A stretch of 64,000 bases of DNA from Mariniphaga sp964398855 (GTDB taxonomy: Bacteria > Bacteroidota > Bacteroidia > Bacteroidales > Prolixibacteraceae). The position numbers and the translations under genes are program-made. Shown here piece after piece: positions 8,834 through 17,703 of the stretch. The stretch spans positions 12,290 to 76,289 of the forward strand of contig CAYNOQ010000003.1 in assembly GCA_964398855.1 (NCBI GenBank). The letters are read 5' to 3'. The notes below the pieces were generated by a model. It did no database searches. It saw only the letters and a program-made list of their open reading frames with translations, and was not told where the DNA came from. How positions within the stretch are numbered: the first letter of the stretch is position 1; the number at the start of each line of letters is the position of its first letter.

Positions 8834-8897
8834 CTGTTTTTAAAACTTTTTAAAAAGATGTAAAAGGCTCTTTTTCAAATTTAAACGAATTCAAAAA

Positions 8898-10169
8898 ATG
8901 AAAAAAGAAGAACTGGTTCAACTAAAAAACGAAGCCCAAGCTCATCTGGTGAATGAGCTTTTGCCATTTTGGACAACCCGGATGATTGATAAGGAAAACG
9001 GGGGCTATCTCACTCATTTTGATGAAAATGGAAATGACACCGGCGAAGATGAAAAGTCGCTGATTGCGCAAACCCGCTCTCTTTATACGCTGTCGTCGGC
9101 TCACCGCGCCGGATATGGCAACGGGGAACTTGCCGAAATGGCTGCGCACGGCGTTGATTTTCTGTTAGATAAAATGTGGGATAATGAACATGGCGGCTTT
9201 TTCTGGATGGTGGACAGAAAAGGGAATTTGGAAATCGATAAAAAAATCATTTACGGGCACAGTTTCGCCATCTATTCACTGAGCGAATATACGCTGGCAA
9301 CCGGCGACCGGCGGGGCATTGAGTATGCCGAAAAAGTGTTCCGGCTGCTTCAGGAGTATTGCGCAGACACCATGTATGGCGGTTACTGGGAAATGTTTCA
9401 GCGCGACTGGACGCTGTGCGGACCCGGAAGTCAGGGCGGCGACCGGAAAACGTTGGATGTGCACATGCACCTGATGGAAGCATTTACCACGCTTTACGAA
9501 AGCACCGGAAAAGAGGTGCATCGGCGTAAGTTGCTTGAAATTATTGACCTGCTGCTTAACCGGATTATTCATCCCGAATATAAAACCGGAATTCCGCAGT
9601 TTTACAAGGACTGGTCTGTTGCGCCGCAGATTAAATTTGACATTATCTGGGGCTGGGACCGGTTTTCGGAAGATGGGCAAAAAGGAAATGCAACCGACAA
9701 CACCTGCTATGGGCACAACGCCGAATTTGCCTGGCTATTGAACCATGCGCTGGAAATTCTGAAAGTTAGCCCCGAAGAATATTCCGGTTTGTTTCGTATC
9801 ATCTATGATCACACCATTGATAATGGCATTGATTACGAATATGGTGGTGTTTTCGTGGAGGGACCCCATTCCGGCGGTGTTTATGATCGTGAAAAAGAGT
9901 TCTGGCAACAGGCAGAAGTTTTAATCGGATTGCTTGATGCCGTCATTTTGTTAGGTGACGAAAAGTATTTTGATGCCTATAAAAATGTGCATCGTTTTGT
10001 TTTTGATAAAGTGATTAACAAGGGGGTCGGGGAGTGGTATCCGCTGCTCACCCGAAAAGGGGAACCCATCTGGACACATATGAGCCACTCCTGGAAAATC
10101 AATTATCACACTGTGAGAGCTATGGTGCAAAGCATCAGTCGGTTAGAACAGATAATCGATAGTCAGTAA
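8898..10169 (+). CDS. AGE-family sugar 2-epimerase or isomerase
   Basis: 423 residues, matching the (alpha/alpha)6-barrel N-acylglucosamine 2-epimerase family. Family landmarks are the N-terminal AQTRSLYTLSSA, YGHSFAIYSLSEY, LDVHMHLMEAFTTLYEST, GHNAEFAWLLNHAL, EFWQQAEVLIGLLDA and HSWKINYHTVRAM, which contain the arginine and the histidines that act as acid/base in the family. Members interconvert GlcNAc/ManNAc, cellobiose/Glc-Man, or mannose/fructose; I cannot choose between these from motifs. In this operon a mannose isomerase or ManNAc epimerase would make sense next to the GH92 mannosidase and ROK kinase. The 64-base leader carries AT-rich words also found before the gene at 61882. Confidence 0.9.
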   Translation: MKKEELVQLKNEAQAHLVNELLPFWTTRMIDKENGGYLTHFDENGNDTGEDEKSLIAQTRSLYTLSSAHRAGYGNGELAEMAAHGVDFLLDKMWDNEHGGFFWMVDRKGNLEIDKKIIYGHSFAIYSLSEYTLATGDRRGIEYAEKVFRLLQEYCADTMYGGYWEMFQRDWTLCGPGSQGGDRKTLDVHMHLMEAFTTLYESTGKEVHRRKLLEIIDLLLNRIIHPEYKTGIPQFYKDWSVAPQIKFDIIWGWDRFSEDGQKGNATDNTCYGHNAEFAWLLNHALEILKVSPEEYSGLFRIIYDHTIDNGIDYEYGGVFVEGPHSGGVYDREKEFWQQAEVLIGLLDAVILLGDEKYFDAYKNVHRFVFDKVINKGVGEWYPLLTRKGEPIWTHMSHSWKINYHTVRAMVQSISRLEQIIDSQ

Positions 10170-10194
10170 AAAATAACCAATAAAATCAGAATCA

Positions 10195-11805
10195 ATGAGT
10201 ATTTCATTGCACGGACTTGACTGGATAGTAGGTATTACGGTACTGTTGGGCAGTTTGGGTGTCGGGCTTTATATGGCATACAGCCGCAGAGCAGGCAAAG
10301 ACAGTTCCAATTTTTTCCTTGGCGGAAGAGCAATAAAATGGCCCGTTATCGGCGCTTCGCTTTTTGCAACCAATATCGGAGCAGAACATCTGGTGGGGCT
10401 TTCGGGTGATGCCTACCGTTACGGGCTTTCTGCCGGAACGGTGGAACTGACCACTGCCATTACACTTGGTTTTGCATGTGCCATTCTGTTTCCGCACTAT
10501 ATCAAAAACAAGATTTTTACGATTCCCGAATTTTTGGAAATTCGTTACAACCGAAAAGCACGTATTTTCTTTTCCGGGTTGATGCTGGTGATTAGCATAA
10601 TGACCAAATTAGCTTTCACGCTTTTTGCCGGGGCACTGGTGCTGAACAGCCTGATGGGCTGGAGCGTGATGACCACCGTTTTTTATATCGGAATTGTTGT
10701 GGCGCTGTTCACCATCATCGGCGGTTTTACCGCGGTAGCTTACACAGATGCCATTCAGACCATAATTATGATTGTGGGCTGTTCCATCATGCTTTTTATC
10801 GGTCTCGATAAAGTGGGTGGCTGGAGCGGTCTGATGGAAAAAGTTCCTGAAGCGATGACAATTATGAAGCCGGTGGAAGACCCGGTTTATCCTTTCTGGG
10901 GAATTCTTGCCACCGCTTTTTATGCCGGAATTTTTTACTGGGGCATTGATCAGGTGAACGTTCAGCGGGCGCTGGCAGCGCCAAACCTGCATCAGGCAAG
11001 GTGGGGAGCCATGTTTGCAACTTTGCTCAAACTGTTCCCCATTTTCATTTTTGCTCTGCCCGGAGTAATCGCCTTTGCCCTTTTCCCCGGCATGGAAGGC
11101 GACGAAACCAAGCAAACTTTCATTGTACTGCTGAATCAGCTTCTGCCAACGGGCGTGCGTGGACTTGTGCTGGCATCCCTGCTTGCGGCGCTAATTTCTT
11201 CATTGATAGCGGTTCTAAACTCGGTTTCTACGCTGGTTGTGCGCGATTTTGTGGTGGAAATACGTCCCAAAACATCAGAAAAAAGACAGGTTTTTATCGG
11301 CAGAATAGTGATTTTTGTGGTTATTCTTTTGGGTATCGGTGCGGCTTATCTGGTTTATAAAAACGATGAAGGACTGTATAAATATCTGCAAACCATTTCA
11401 GCCTATCTGGTTATTCCGGTTTTTCCGGCTATTTTCTTCGGAATTGTAAGCAAAAAGGTAACATTTAAGGGAGCTGTTGCCTCGGTTGTGGTTGGCGTAA
11501 TTTTAGCAACAATCTTCGTGGTTGACCAGTTTATGGGAGCCGAAACCGGAAAAGCCGTTTTCCCGTTTCTGCATTATAAATACACGCTGAATTTCGGGTT
11601 TCGTGGCTTGTGGGCTGAAATTCTCATCACGGGAGTTCTGTTTATAGTTTCGGCATTCACACCCAAAACAGCTCCGGAAAAATTAGCAAAAACAACAATC
11701 AACTATTCCGGCGGAATTGCAAAATTTGAAGGCTGGTCTGACTGGCGGCTGCACATTGGCGTGCTCTCGGCAGTTACAATTTTGATAATTATCTGGTTAA
11801 GTTAA
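10195..11805 (+). CDS. SSS-family sodium/sugar symporter (SglT-like)
   Basis: 536 residues with about 14 hydrophobic segments, as in sodium/glucose cotransporters. Characteristic parts are FFLGGRAIKWPVIGASLFAT, NIGAEHLVGLSGDAYRYG in the first repeat and IIGGFTAVAYTDAIQTIIM in the second. It starts 25 bases after the epimerase stop and 19 bases before the phosphoesterase, so it is in the same operon. It likely imports the monosaccharide released by the GH92 enzyme using the sodium gradient. The window has no SusC/SusD pair, so this symporter is the only visible sugar importer of the locus. Confidence 0.93.
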   Translation: MSISLHGLDWIVGITVLLGSLGVGLYMAYSRRAGKDSSNFFLGGRAIKWPVIGASLFATNIGAEHLVGLSGDAYRYGLSAGTVELTTAITLGFACAILFPHYIKNKIFTIPEFLEIRYNRKARIFFSGLMLVISIMTKLAFTLFAGALVLNSLMGWSVMTTVFYIGIVVALFTIIGGFTAVAYTDAIQTIIMIVGCSIMLFIGLDKVGGWSGLMEKVPEAMTIMKPVEDPVYPFWGILATAFYAGIFYWGIDQVNVQRALAAPNLHQARWGAMFATLLKLFPIFIFALPGVIAFALFPGMEGDETKQTFIVLLNQLLPTGVRGLVLASLLAALISSLIAVLNSVSTLVVRDFVVEIRPKTSEKRQVFIGRIVIFVVILLGIGAAYLVYKNDEGLYKYLQTISAYLVIPVFPAIFFGIVSKKVTFKGAVASVVVGVILATIFVVDQFMGAETGKAVFPFLHYKYTLNFGFRGLWAEILITGVLFIVSAFTPKTAPEKLAKTTINYSGGIAKFEGWSDWRLHIGVLSAVTILIIIWLS

Positions 11806-11824
11806 AGAGTAAATATTTAAAATT

Positions 11825-13315
11825 ATGAAGAGATTATTTTTCAGAAATTGGTTTTTAGTTGTGTTTCTTTTACTGTTTATGAGTGCCTGCAATGCCCCTG
11901 TGCAGAAGCAGGAAAATGCTCCGCAGGCAGAGCTGGCATTAAAGTTCAACAAAGACAAAAAGTTTAAAATTGCCCAGTTTACCGATATTCACTGGCGAAA
12001 TGAAAATGAAGAGCAGTGCGCTAAAAGTGAGGAGGTAATCCGGTATATCTTGGAAGTTGAAAAGCCCGATCTGGCGGTTCTTTCAGGCGATGTTGTGAAT
12101 TATCCGGCAATCGGCGGATGGGAGCGTGTTATCTCCTTTTTTACGGATGCGGGTGTAAATTTTGCCGTAACCATGGGAAATCACGACCATGAATCGGAGT
12201 GGACTCACGAGCAAATCTATGAATTTCTTGCCAACAAACCCGGCTTTATCGGGGAGATTGGTCCCGAAGAAATTTCCGGCGAGGGAAATTATATCATCAC
12301 ACTTCAGTCGGCTGATTCTGATGAAGTTAAAGCATTGCTCTATTTCCTGGATTCCAACTCCTACGCGCCGGATAAAACGGTGAGTGATTACGATTGGATT
12401 AAATTCGATCAGGTTGCCTGGTACAGGGAGCAAAGTCAAAAATATACGGCAAAGAACGGCGGAAAGCCCTATCCGGCGCTTGCATTTTTTCACATTCCGC
12501 TGCCCGAATATTATGAGGTGGTCGGAAAACCAACCACCATCGGCGAGAGCGATGAAAGAATATGTTCCCCTGAAATCAATACCGGCATGTTTGCTTCCAT
12601 GTGGGAGATGCAGGATGTTATGGGAACTTTTGTGGGGCATGATCACAACAACAATTTCATCGGGATTTATAACGGAATTGCGTTAGCCTACGGGCAAAGC
12701 TCCGGTTATGGTGGTTACGGAGACATGAAAGGTTCGCGTATCATCGAACTGGAGGAAGGCAAATATGGTTTCAATACCTGGATCAGAACGCTGGAAGGCA
12801 CTTCGCTGCACTATAACTTTCCGTTTGGTTACTCTTTTTTAACCGATGAGAATCAGCAATATCTGCCTGCCAAAAATATTGAAAATCGCGAACGCGGATT
12901 GAAATACAGATATTACGAAGGAAATTTCTCAAGTGTTGCCGATTATGCATCGCTTCAACCCAAAAAAGAGGGAGAGGTGGCGAATTTTTCATTGGATATG
13001 GCTGACACGGACAACTATTTTGGGGTGGAGTTTAATGGACTGATAGAAATACCGGAAACCGGAATGTATCGCTTTTTTGCATTCAGCGACGATGGCTCGC
13101 AGCTGTTTATTGACGGTAAATTAGTCATTGACAATGACGGAAAGCACGGGTTAATCAAGAAAGACGCTCTGCTGGCGTTAGATAAAGGATTTCACGAACT
13201 GAAAGTTTTATACTTTCAGCACACCGGCAGCAAAAAAGTTGAAATCAGCTATACCAGTCTGAATCAGCCGGAAATCCTTCTTCCTGCTTCTGCGCTCTTT
13301 TATGAGAGAAATTAG
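11825..13315 (+). CDS. Metallophosphoesterase-PA14 lipoprotein
   Basis: 496 residues. Lipoprotein signal ending at Cys22 (LFMSAC). Residues about 48-300 form a calcineurin-like phosphoesterase with all dinuclear-metal motifs: FTDIHW, LSGDVVN, GNHDHE, FFHIPLPE and GHDHNN. Residues about 355-495 form a PA14-type beta-barrel (GLKYRYYEGNF, GMYRFFAFSDDGSQLFIDG), a domain that often binds carbohydrate. It therefore looks like a cell-envelope phosphatase or phosphodiesterase, held by a lipid anchor and targeted by a sugar-binding domain. It is the last gene of the forward sugar operon, tail to tail with the MBL-fold gene. The substrate is unknown; a phosphorylated glycan would fit the company of a mannosidase. 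Confidence 0.9.
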   Translation: MKRLFFRNWFLVVFLLLFMSACNAPVQKQENAPQAELALKFNKDKKFKIAQFTDIHWRNENEEQCAKSEEVIRYILEVEKPDLAVLSGDVVNYPAIGGWERVISFFTDAGVNFAVTMGNHDHESEWTHEQIYEFLANKPGFIGEIGPEEISGEGNYIITLQSADSDEVKALLYFLDSNSYAPDKTVSDYDWIKFDQVAWYREQSQKYTAKNGGKPYPALAFFHIPLPEYYEVVGKPTTIGESDERICSPEINTGMFASMWEMQDVMGTFVGHDHNNNFIGIYNGIALAYGQSSGYGGYGDMKGSRIIELEEGKYGFNTWIRTLEGTSLHYNFPFGYSFLTDENQQYLPAKNIENRERGLKYRYYEGNFSSVADYASLQPKKEGEVANFSLDMADTDNYFGVEFNGLIEIPETGMYRFFAFSDDGSQLFIDGKLVIDNDGKHGLIKKDALLALDKGFHELKVLYFQHTGSKKVEISYTSLNQPEILLPASALFYERN

Positions 13316-13325
13316 CTGCGGCTGA

Positions 13326-14039
13326 CTATCTCCACTGAATGAGTGCGCTGTTGTAAGCTTCTTCAACCCGCCATTGCGGTTTGTGAAAATAGATCATTCC
13401 GTGTCCCGGAAGCATGATATCGGGGTCGAGTTTTGCAAAACGACGGAGGGATTCGGTATAGATTTTTTTGTCAAAGTCGAAAGAGCCGTCCCAGCCGAAA
13501 TCGCCGGCAAGCAGTGTGCCGATAATATCGCCGCTGACCACTATGTTCTTGCTTTCGTGTGTGAAAGAGAAAGCGGTACAGCCCATAGAGTGCCCGGGAT
13601 ATTTTCCCACTTCTATGTCAATTCCGAGAACGTTTATGGTTTCGCCGTCGGCAACAATTTGGTCAACAGTAAAAGGAGTGAATTTTTTATGATAGAGATA
13701 CCCGGCGCAGCGTTCGTCACCGGATGAAACTGCGTCGGCTGTCTCCTGAACGGAAATGAACTGAACGCCGCGTTTTTTCAGAATGTGTCCGCCGCCGGTA
13801 TGGTCATAATGGGGATGGGTGAGCAGGCAGTATTTGATATCATCCGGATTTAAACCCCAGTATTCCATATTTCGGAAAATCTGATCCATGGTATCGCCGC
13901 AACCACAATCAAACATAATCAGTCCATCTTTCGTCTCAAGTATGTAGGAGTTGCCGTCATTCCACAAAGCGCCCTGTAAATCAAAGGTTACGCCGTTTAA
14001 ATCGCCTCCGGTCTGATAGATATTTCTGAGTATCTGCAT
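13326..14039 (-). CDS. Metallo-beta-lactamase-fold hydrolase
   Basis: 237 residues with the complete zinc signature THPHYDHTGG (H75, H77, D79, H80), then GHSMGCTAF, VVSGD and a C-terminal LPGHGM histidine. The family includes glyoxalase II, lactonases and other thioester or ester hydrolases. The N-terminus GNSYILETKDGLIMFDCGCG is typical of small cytosolic members. It lies 102 bases downstream of the AraC regulator in the same direction, so the two may share a transcript. No specific substrate can be given; a lactonase role in sugar-acid metabolism would suit the neighbouring aldolase locus but is inference. Confidence 0.85.
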   Translation of the reverse strand: MQILRNIYQTGGDLNGVTFDLQGALWNDGNSYILETKDGLIMFDCGCGDTMDQIFRNMEYWGLNPDDIKYCLLTHPHYDHTGGGHILKKRGVQFISVQETADAVSSGDERCAGYLYHKKFTPFTVDQIVADGETINVLGIDIEVGKYPGHSMGCTAFSFTHESKNIVVSGDIIGTLLAGDFGWDGSFDFDKKIYTESLRRFAKLDPDIMLPGHGMIYFHKPQWRVEEAYNSALIQWR

Positions 14040-14141
14040 AAGAAAAAATTAAAAATTTACCATATTTAATACAATGGGGGTAAACTTATAAAATTTTGTT
14101 TTATGCCAAATTAGGTTATGCTGCCTTTTTAAAATATAAAT

Positions 14142-14996
14142 TTATTTATGAAACGCCTTCCGGTATTCGGATGGTGTTTTTTTCATCACCTTTTTGAAAT
14201 AGTGATTGAAATTGGCAAGATTGTTATACCCGCATTCGTAGCAAATCTGGGTGATCTGCTTATCGGTTTCGGCTAAAAGCCTTGCGGCAATTCCAATTCG
14301 GACGTTTTTGACATAATCCATAAAAGTCTGGTTGGTTTTTTTCTTGAAATATCTGCAGAATGAGCTGGGTTCCATATGAATAATTTTGGCGGCGTCCACC
14401 AGATTGATTCCATCCTGAATATGTTGAAACACATATTCGTAAATTTTGTCAATTTTTTCCCTGTCCTTCTGGTAGGTTCCGGGCAGCGAAGATGGCAGCG
14501 CCAGAAATTCCCGCTCTTCAAACTGAAGCAGCAGACTGAATACTTTCAGCAACTCAATATACCGTTCAAGCCCTTTCATATAAACCATTTTTTTCAGCGA
14601 ATCGCCGACCTTTTTCACTTTGGCTCCCTTAAAAAGAATTCCGCTGCCGGATTCTTCGAGCAGGTTTACCACTTCAGAAAGTTCGGGAATGTTGAAAAAA
14701 TCGGAGCTGATGATGTTTTCGTAAAAATGGGTGACGATGCACTCACCGTGCCCGTCATAATCGGGTTCAATAACTTCCCACGAGTGGGAAATATTGGGAC
14801 CAAGAAGCACAAGATCGCCTTTGGTATAGCTCGAAATATGATTTCCCACAATGCGGCGCCCGGAACCGGAAGTGATGAAATTCAGCTCAAAATTTTTGTG
14901 TAAATGGATTTTGTCTGAAGCCGGGTCCATTTTTAGCCGGCGGGTGATGAACGAATGCTGGTGCGATACGTCAATTTTTTCGTAAACGAATCTCAT
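14142..14996 (-). CDS. AraC-family transcriptional regulator
   Basis: 284 residues: an N-terminal cupin-type sensor (residues about 25-100, with HLHKNFELNFITSGSGRRIV and LLGPNISHSWEV) and a C-terminal double helix-turn-helix (about 185-284, with VDAAKIIHMEPSSFCRYFKK and QICYECGYNNLANFNHYFKK). It is transcribed away from the aldolase gene at 15171 with a 174-base AT-rich spacer between them, the usual arrangement for an activator of a divergent sugar catabolic operon. The likely target is the aldolase, symporter and sialidase-like set; the inducer would be a sugar. Confidence 0.93.
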   Translation of the reverse strand: MRFVYEKIDVSHQHSFITRRLKMDPASDKIHLHKNFELNFITSGSGRRIVGNHISSYTKGDLVLLGPNISHSWEVIEPDYDGHGECIVTHFYENIISSDFFNIPELSEVVNLLEESGSGILFKGAKVKKVGDSLKKMVYMKGLERYIELLKVFSLLLQFEEREFLALPSSLPGTYQKDREKIDKIYEYVFQHIQDGINLVDAAKIIHMEPSSFCRYFKKKTNQTFMDYVKNVRIGIAARLLAETDKQITQICYECGYNNLANFNHYFKKVMKKTPSEYRKAFHK

Positions 14997-15170
14997 GTTA
15001 TTCTATTTTAACCAAAAACGGTAAATATAAATCATTTTTTTGAATGAATAGTCAAAATTCAATGTAAATCTAACAATTTACAATAATCATATTTTTAGGG
15101 TATTGCTTTCTTTTGTAAACTTTAAATATGAATAATTCAAATTATAAATAATTACATAAAAACTTTAAAA

Positions 15171-16097
15171 ATGATGGAACTCCCGATTCGTGGTATAATT
15201 CCTCCGATGGTGACTCCGCTCAGAAGCGATAATGAACTGGATGATCGCGGACTTGAAAATTTAATTAATCACATGATTGATGGCGGTGTGCACGGAATAT
15301 TTTTGTTAGGAACAACCGGAGAAGTAACAAGTTTTCGCTATGAATTGCGTAAAGAACTGATAACAAAATCCTGTAAAATAGTAAATAACCGCGTGCCGCT
15401 GATGGTTGGAATAACTGACACATCACCCGAATATTCGGTTGAAATGGCTCAGTTTTGCAAGGATGCCGGCGTTCAGTCGGTTGTGGTGGCAGCTCCCTAC
15501 TATTTTCCTATGTCTCAGTGCGAAGTGAAACGCTATTTTGACAATCTGGTTCCGCGTCTTCCCCTTCCTTTTTTGCTATACAATATGCCTTCGCATACAA
15601 AAGTGCATTTCGATCTGGATACGGTCAGGCACATCAGGGAGTTAGGCGCATTGGGAATTAAAGACAGCTCCGGAGACATGGTTTATCTGCTTTCACTGAT
15701 AGACGCATTTAAAGATTATCCTGACTTTTCGGTGATTGCCGGAACGGAGATTTATCTTCCGGAAACTATTTTGCAGGGCGGACATGGAGCCGTTGCCGGT
15801 GGAGCCAACATGTTCCCCCGACTTTTTGTGGAACTTTATCAGGCATCACAGAACAGGGATTATGATAAAATCACTTTTTTGAGTAAAATTGTGATGAAAA
15901 TTTATAAAACAATTTACAATGTCGGCAACAACTCATCACGCTATATCAAAGGTACCAAAAGCGCCCTTGCAGCCATGGATATTTGCAATGACTACGTTGC
16001 ATATCCCATGCAGCAGTTTGAAGGAGCCGAGCGCGACCTTTTCAAAAATTATGTGGAAGAAATTAAAGAAATGATGGATAAATATTCATTTGCCTGA
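15171..16097 (+). CDS. DapA/NanA-family aldolase (sugar-acid lyase-like)
   Basis: 308 residues, the standard size of the class I aldolase family that includes dihydrodipicolinate synthase, N-acetylneuraminate lyase and 2-keto-3-deoxygluconate aldolase. Visible residues: GTTGE at 47-51, Tyr137 in YNMPS and the Schiff-base Lys164 in GIKDSSGD. The context (SSS symporter, sialidase-like proteins, AraC regulator) argues for a catabolic lyase acting on sialic acid or another 2-keto-3-deoxy sugar acid, rather than lysine synthesis. The specificity is not provable from motifs. Two adjacent ATGs (15171, 15174) could serve as start. Confidence 0.85.
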   Translation: MMELPIRGIIPPMVTPLRSDNELDDRGLENLINHMIDGGVHGIFLLGTTGEVTSFRYELRKELITKSCKIVNNRVPLMVGITDTSPEYSVEMAQFCKDAGVQSVVVAAPYYFPMSQCEVKRYFDNLVPRLPLPFLLYNMPSHTKVHFDLDTVRHIRELGALGIKDSSGDMVYLLSLIDAFKDYPDFSVIAGTEIYLPETILQGGHGAVAGGANMFPRLFVELYQASQNRDYDKITFLSKIVMKIYKTIYNVGNNSSRYIKGTKSALAAMDICNDYVAYPMQQFEGAERDLFKNYVEEIKEMMDKYSFA

Positions 16098-16115
16098 ATT
16101 TAAAGTAAAAAAAAT

Positions 16116-17603
16116 ATGCAGTTACATTGGTTTGACCTGATTGTCTTTGTCCTTATTACTTTTGGAAACGTACTTTTTGGCGCAAGCTTCTTTTTTAAAA
16201 ACAGAACTACCAGTCAGTTTACTGCCGGCGGGGGAAATATGCCTGCCTGGGTGGTTGGTATGTCCATTTTTGCCACGTTCGTAAGCAGTATCAGCTTTCT
16301 CGGACTGCCCGGAAACGCATATACATCCAACTGGAATGCATTGGTTTTCAGCTTTTCCATTCCATTTGCTTCCATTCTGGCAGTGAAGTTTTTTGTTCCG
16401 CTTTACCGCAGTATTGGCAGCATTTCGGCTTATAATTTTCTGGAAACACGTTTTGGCACCTGGGCACGTCTTTATGCATCGGCTTGCTACCTGCTTACGC
16501 AGCTCATGCGTACCGGCGCAATTTTGCTGCTGCTGGCACTGCCCATCAATGCGCTGTTTGGGTTTAACGTTAAAACCATTATTGTGGTTACCGGAATTGC
16601 CGTTGCGCTCTATTCCATGTTGGGCGGCATTCAGGCGGTTGTCTGGACGGATGCCATTCAGGGGATTATTCTTATTGTGGGTGCAGTGATTTCTGCGCTT
16701 GTTCTTACTTTTTCCATGCCGGAAGGTCCTTCGCAGCTTTTTGAAATTGCTGTGGCAAACAATAAATTTAGCCTGGGAAGTTTTGGCACCAGCCTCAGGG
16801 ATTCCACTTTTTGGGTAGTGCTCATTTACGGCTTGTTCATCAATCTGCAAAATTACGGTATAGACCAGAATTATGTGCAGCGCTATATGGTTACCAGCAC
16901 CGACAAAAAAGCAAAAGCATCAACCATGTTTGGTGCCATGCTTTACGTGCCGGTTTCGGTAGTTTTCTTTTATATCGGAACGGCGCTCTATTCCTACTAT
17001 ACGGCGCAGCCTGAACTTTTGCCCACAGAGCTTCACCAGCCGGGAGTGGGCGACAAGGTTTTTCCACATTTTATCGTTCACGGACTTCCGACCGGATTAA
17101 CCGGACTGCTGATTGCAGCCATTTTTTCTGCCGGAATGAGCACCATAGCAACCAGTCTGAACAGCACGGCAACCATCGTTTTAACCGACTATTACAAAAG
17201 ATATTTCAATAAAAATGCGAATGAACGCACTTCCATGAAAGTGTTATACACTTCATCCGGAATTATTGGCGCTTTGGGAATAGTTATCGCACTTTCATTA
17301 GTTGGCGTTGAAAGCGTCCTTGAAACATGGTGGTCGCTGGCTTCTATTTTTAGCGGCGGAATGTTAGGATTGTTCCTTCTGGCTTTCATTTCAAAGAAAG
17401 TCCGCCGGATTGATGCCGCAGTTGGTTTGATTGCCGGTGTAATTCTCATTATATGGATGAGTCTCAGTCCGATATATTTTAATAGCGAAAACATGATAGC
17501 GTTCAGAAGTCCGTTTCATAACTATCTGACCATTGTGTTTGGAACTACGATGATCTTTTTGGGTGGTTTTATCAGCCTAAAATTCTTTTACAGGAACAAA
17601 TAA
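16116..17603 (+). CDS. SSS-family sodium:solute symporter
   Basis: 495 residues with about 13 membrane segments. The N-terminal TSQFTAGGGNMPAWVVGMSI and the SISFLGLPGNAY segment, followed by SMLGGIQAVVWTDAIQGIIL, are typical of the branch that holds iodide/vitamin and sialic-acid type carriers. It starts 18 bases after the aldolase stop, so the pair should act together: the symporter imports the substrate that the aldolase cleaves. Sialic acid is the obvious guess, as bacterial SSS sialic acid carriers exist, but other acidic sugars fit equally well. It differs clearly from the sugar symporter at 10195. Confidence 0.9.
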   Translation: MQLHWFDLIVFVLITFGNVLFGASFFFKNRTTSQFTAGGGNMPAWVVGMSIFATFVSSISFLGLPGNAYTSNWNALVFSFSIPFASILAVKFFVPLYRSIGSISAYNFLETRFGTWARLYASACYLLTQLMRTGAILLLLALPINALFGFNVKTIIVVTGIAVALYSMLGGIQAVVWTDAIQGIILIVGAVISALVLTFSMPEGPSQLFEIAVANNKFSLGSFGTSLRDSTFWVVLIYGLFINLQNYGIDQNYVQRYMVTSTDKKAKASTMFGAMLYVPVSVVFFYIGTALYSYYTAQPELLPTELHQPGVGDKVFPHFIVHGLPTGLTGLLIAAIFSAGMSTIATSLNSTATIVLTDYYKRYFNKNANERTSMKVLYTSSGIIGALGIVIALSLVGVESVLETWWSLASIFSGGMLGLFLLAFISKKVRRIDAAVGLIAGVILIIWMSLSPIYFNSENMIAFRSPFHNYLTIVFGTTMIFLGGFISLKFFYRNK

Positions 17604-17703
17604 ATGATTAACTTGGGATTTCAGAATGAGTTTTTTTGAAAAGTAAAAATTTTAGAAATTTTTTTCGGCAAGGGTTAAATATAAAAGTTTTAAAATATTG
17701 AAA

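Noticed and set aside
15171..16097. Naming the aldolase dapA of lysine synthesis
   Set aside because: Its operon partners are a symporter and glycan-acting proteins, and it is controlled from a divergent AraC gene.
16122..16850. 242-codon reverse open frame inside the second SSS symporter
   Set aside because: Very rich in Lys, Asn, Gln, His and Gly with no hydrophobic pattern; it mirrors membrane-protein codons on the other strand.
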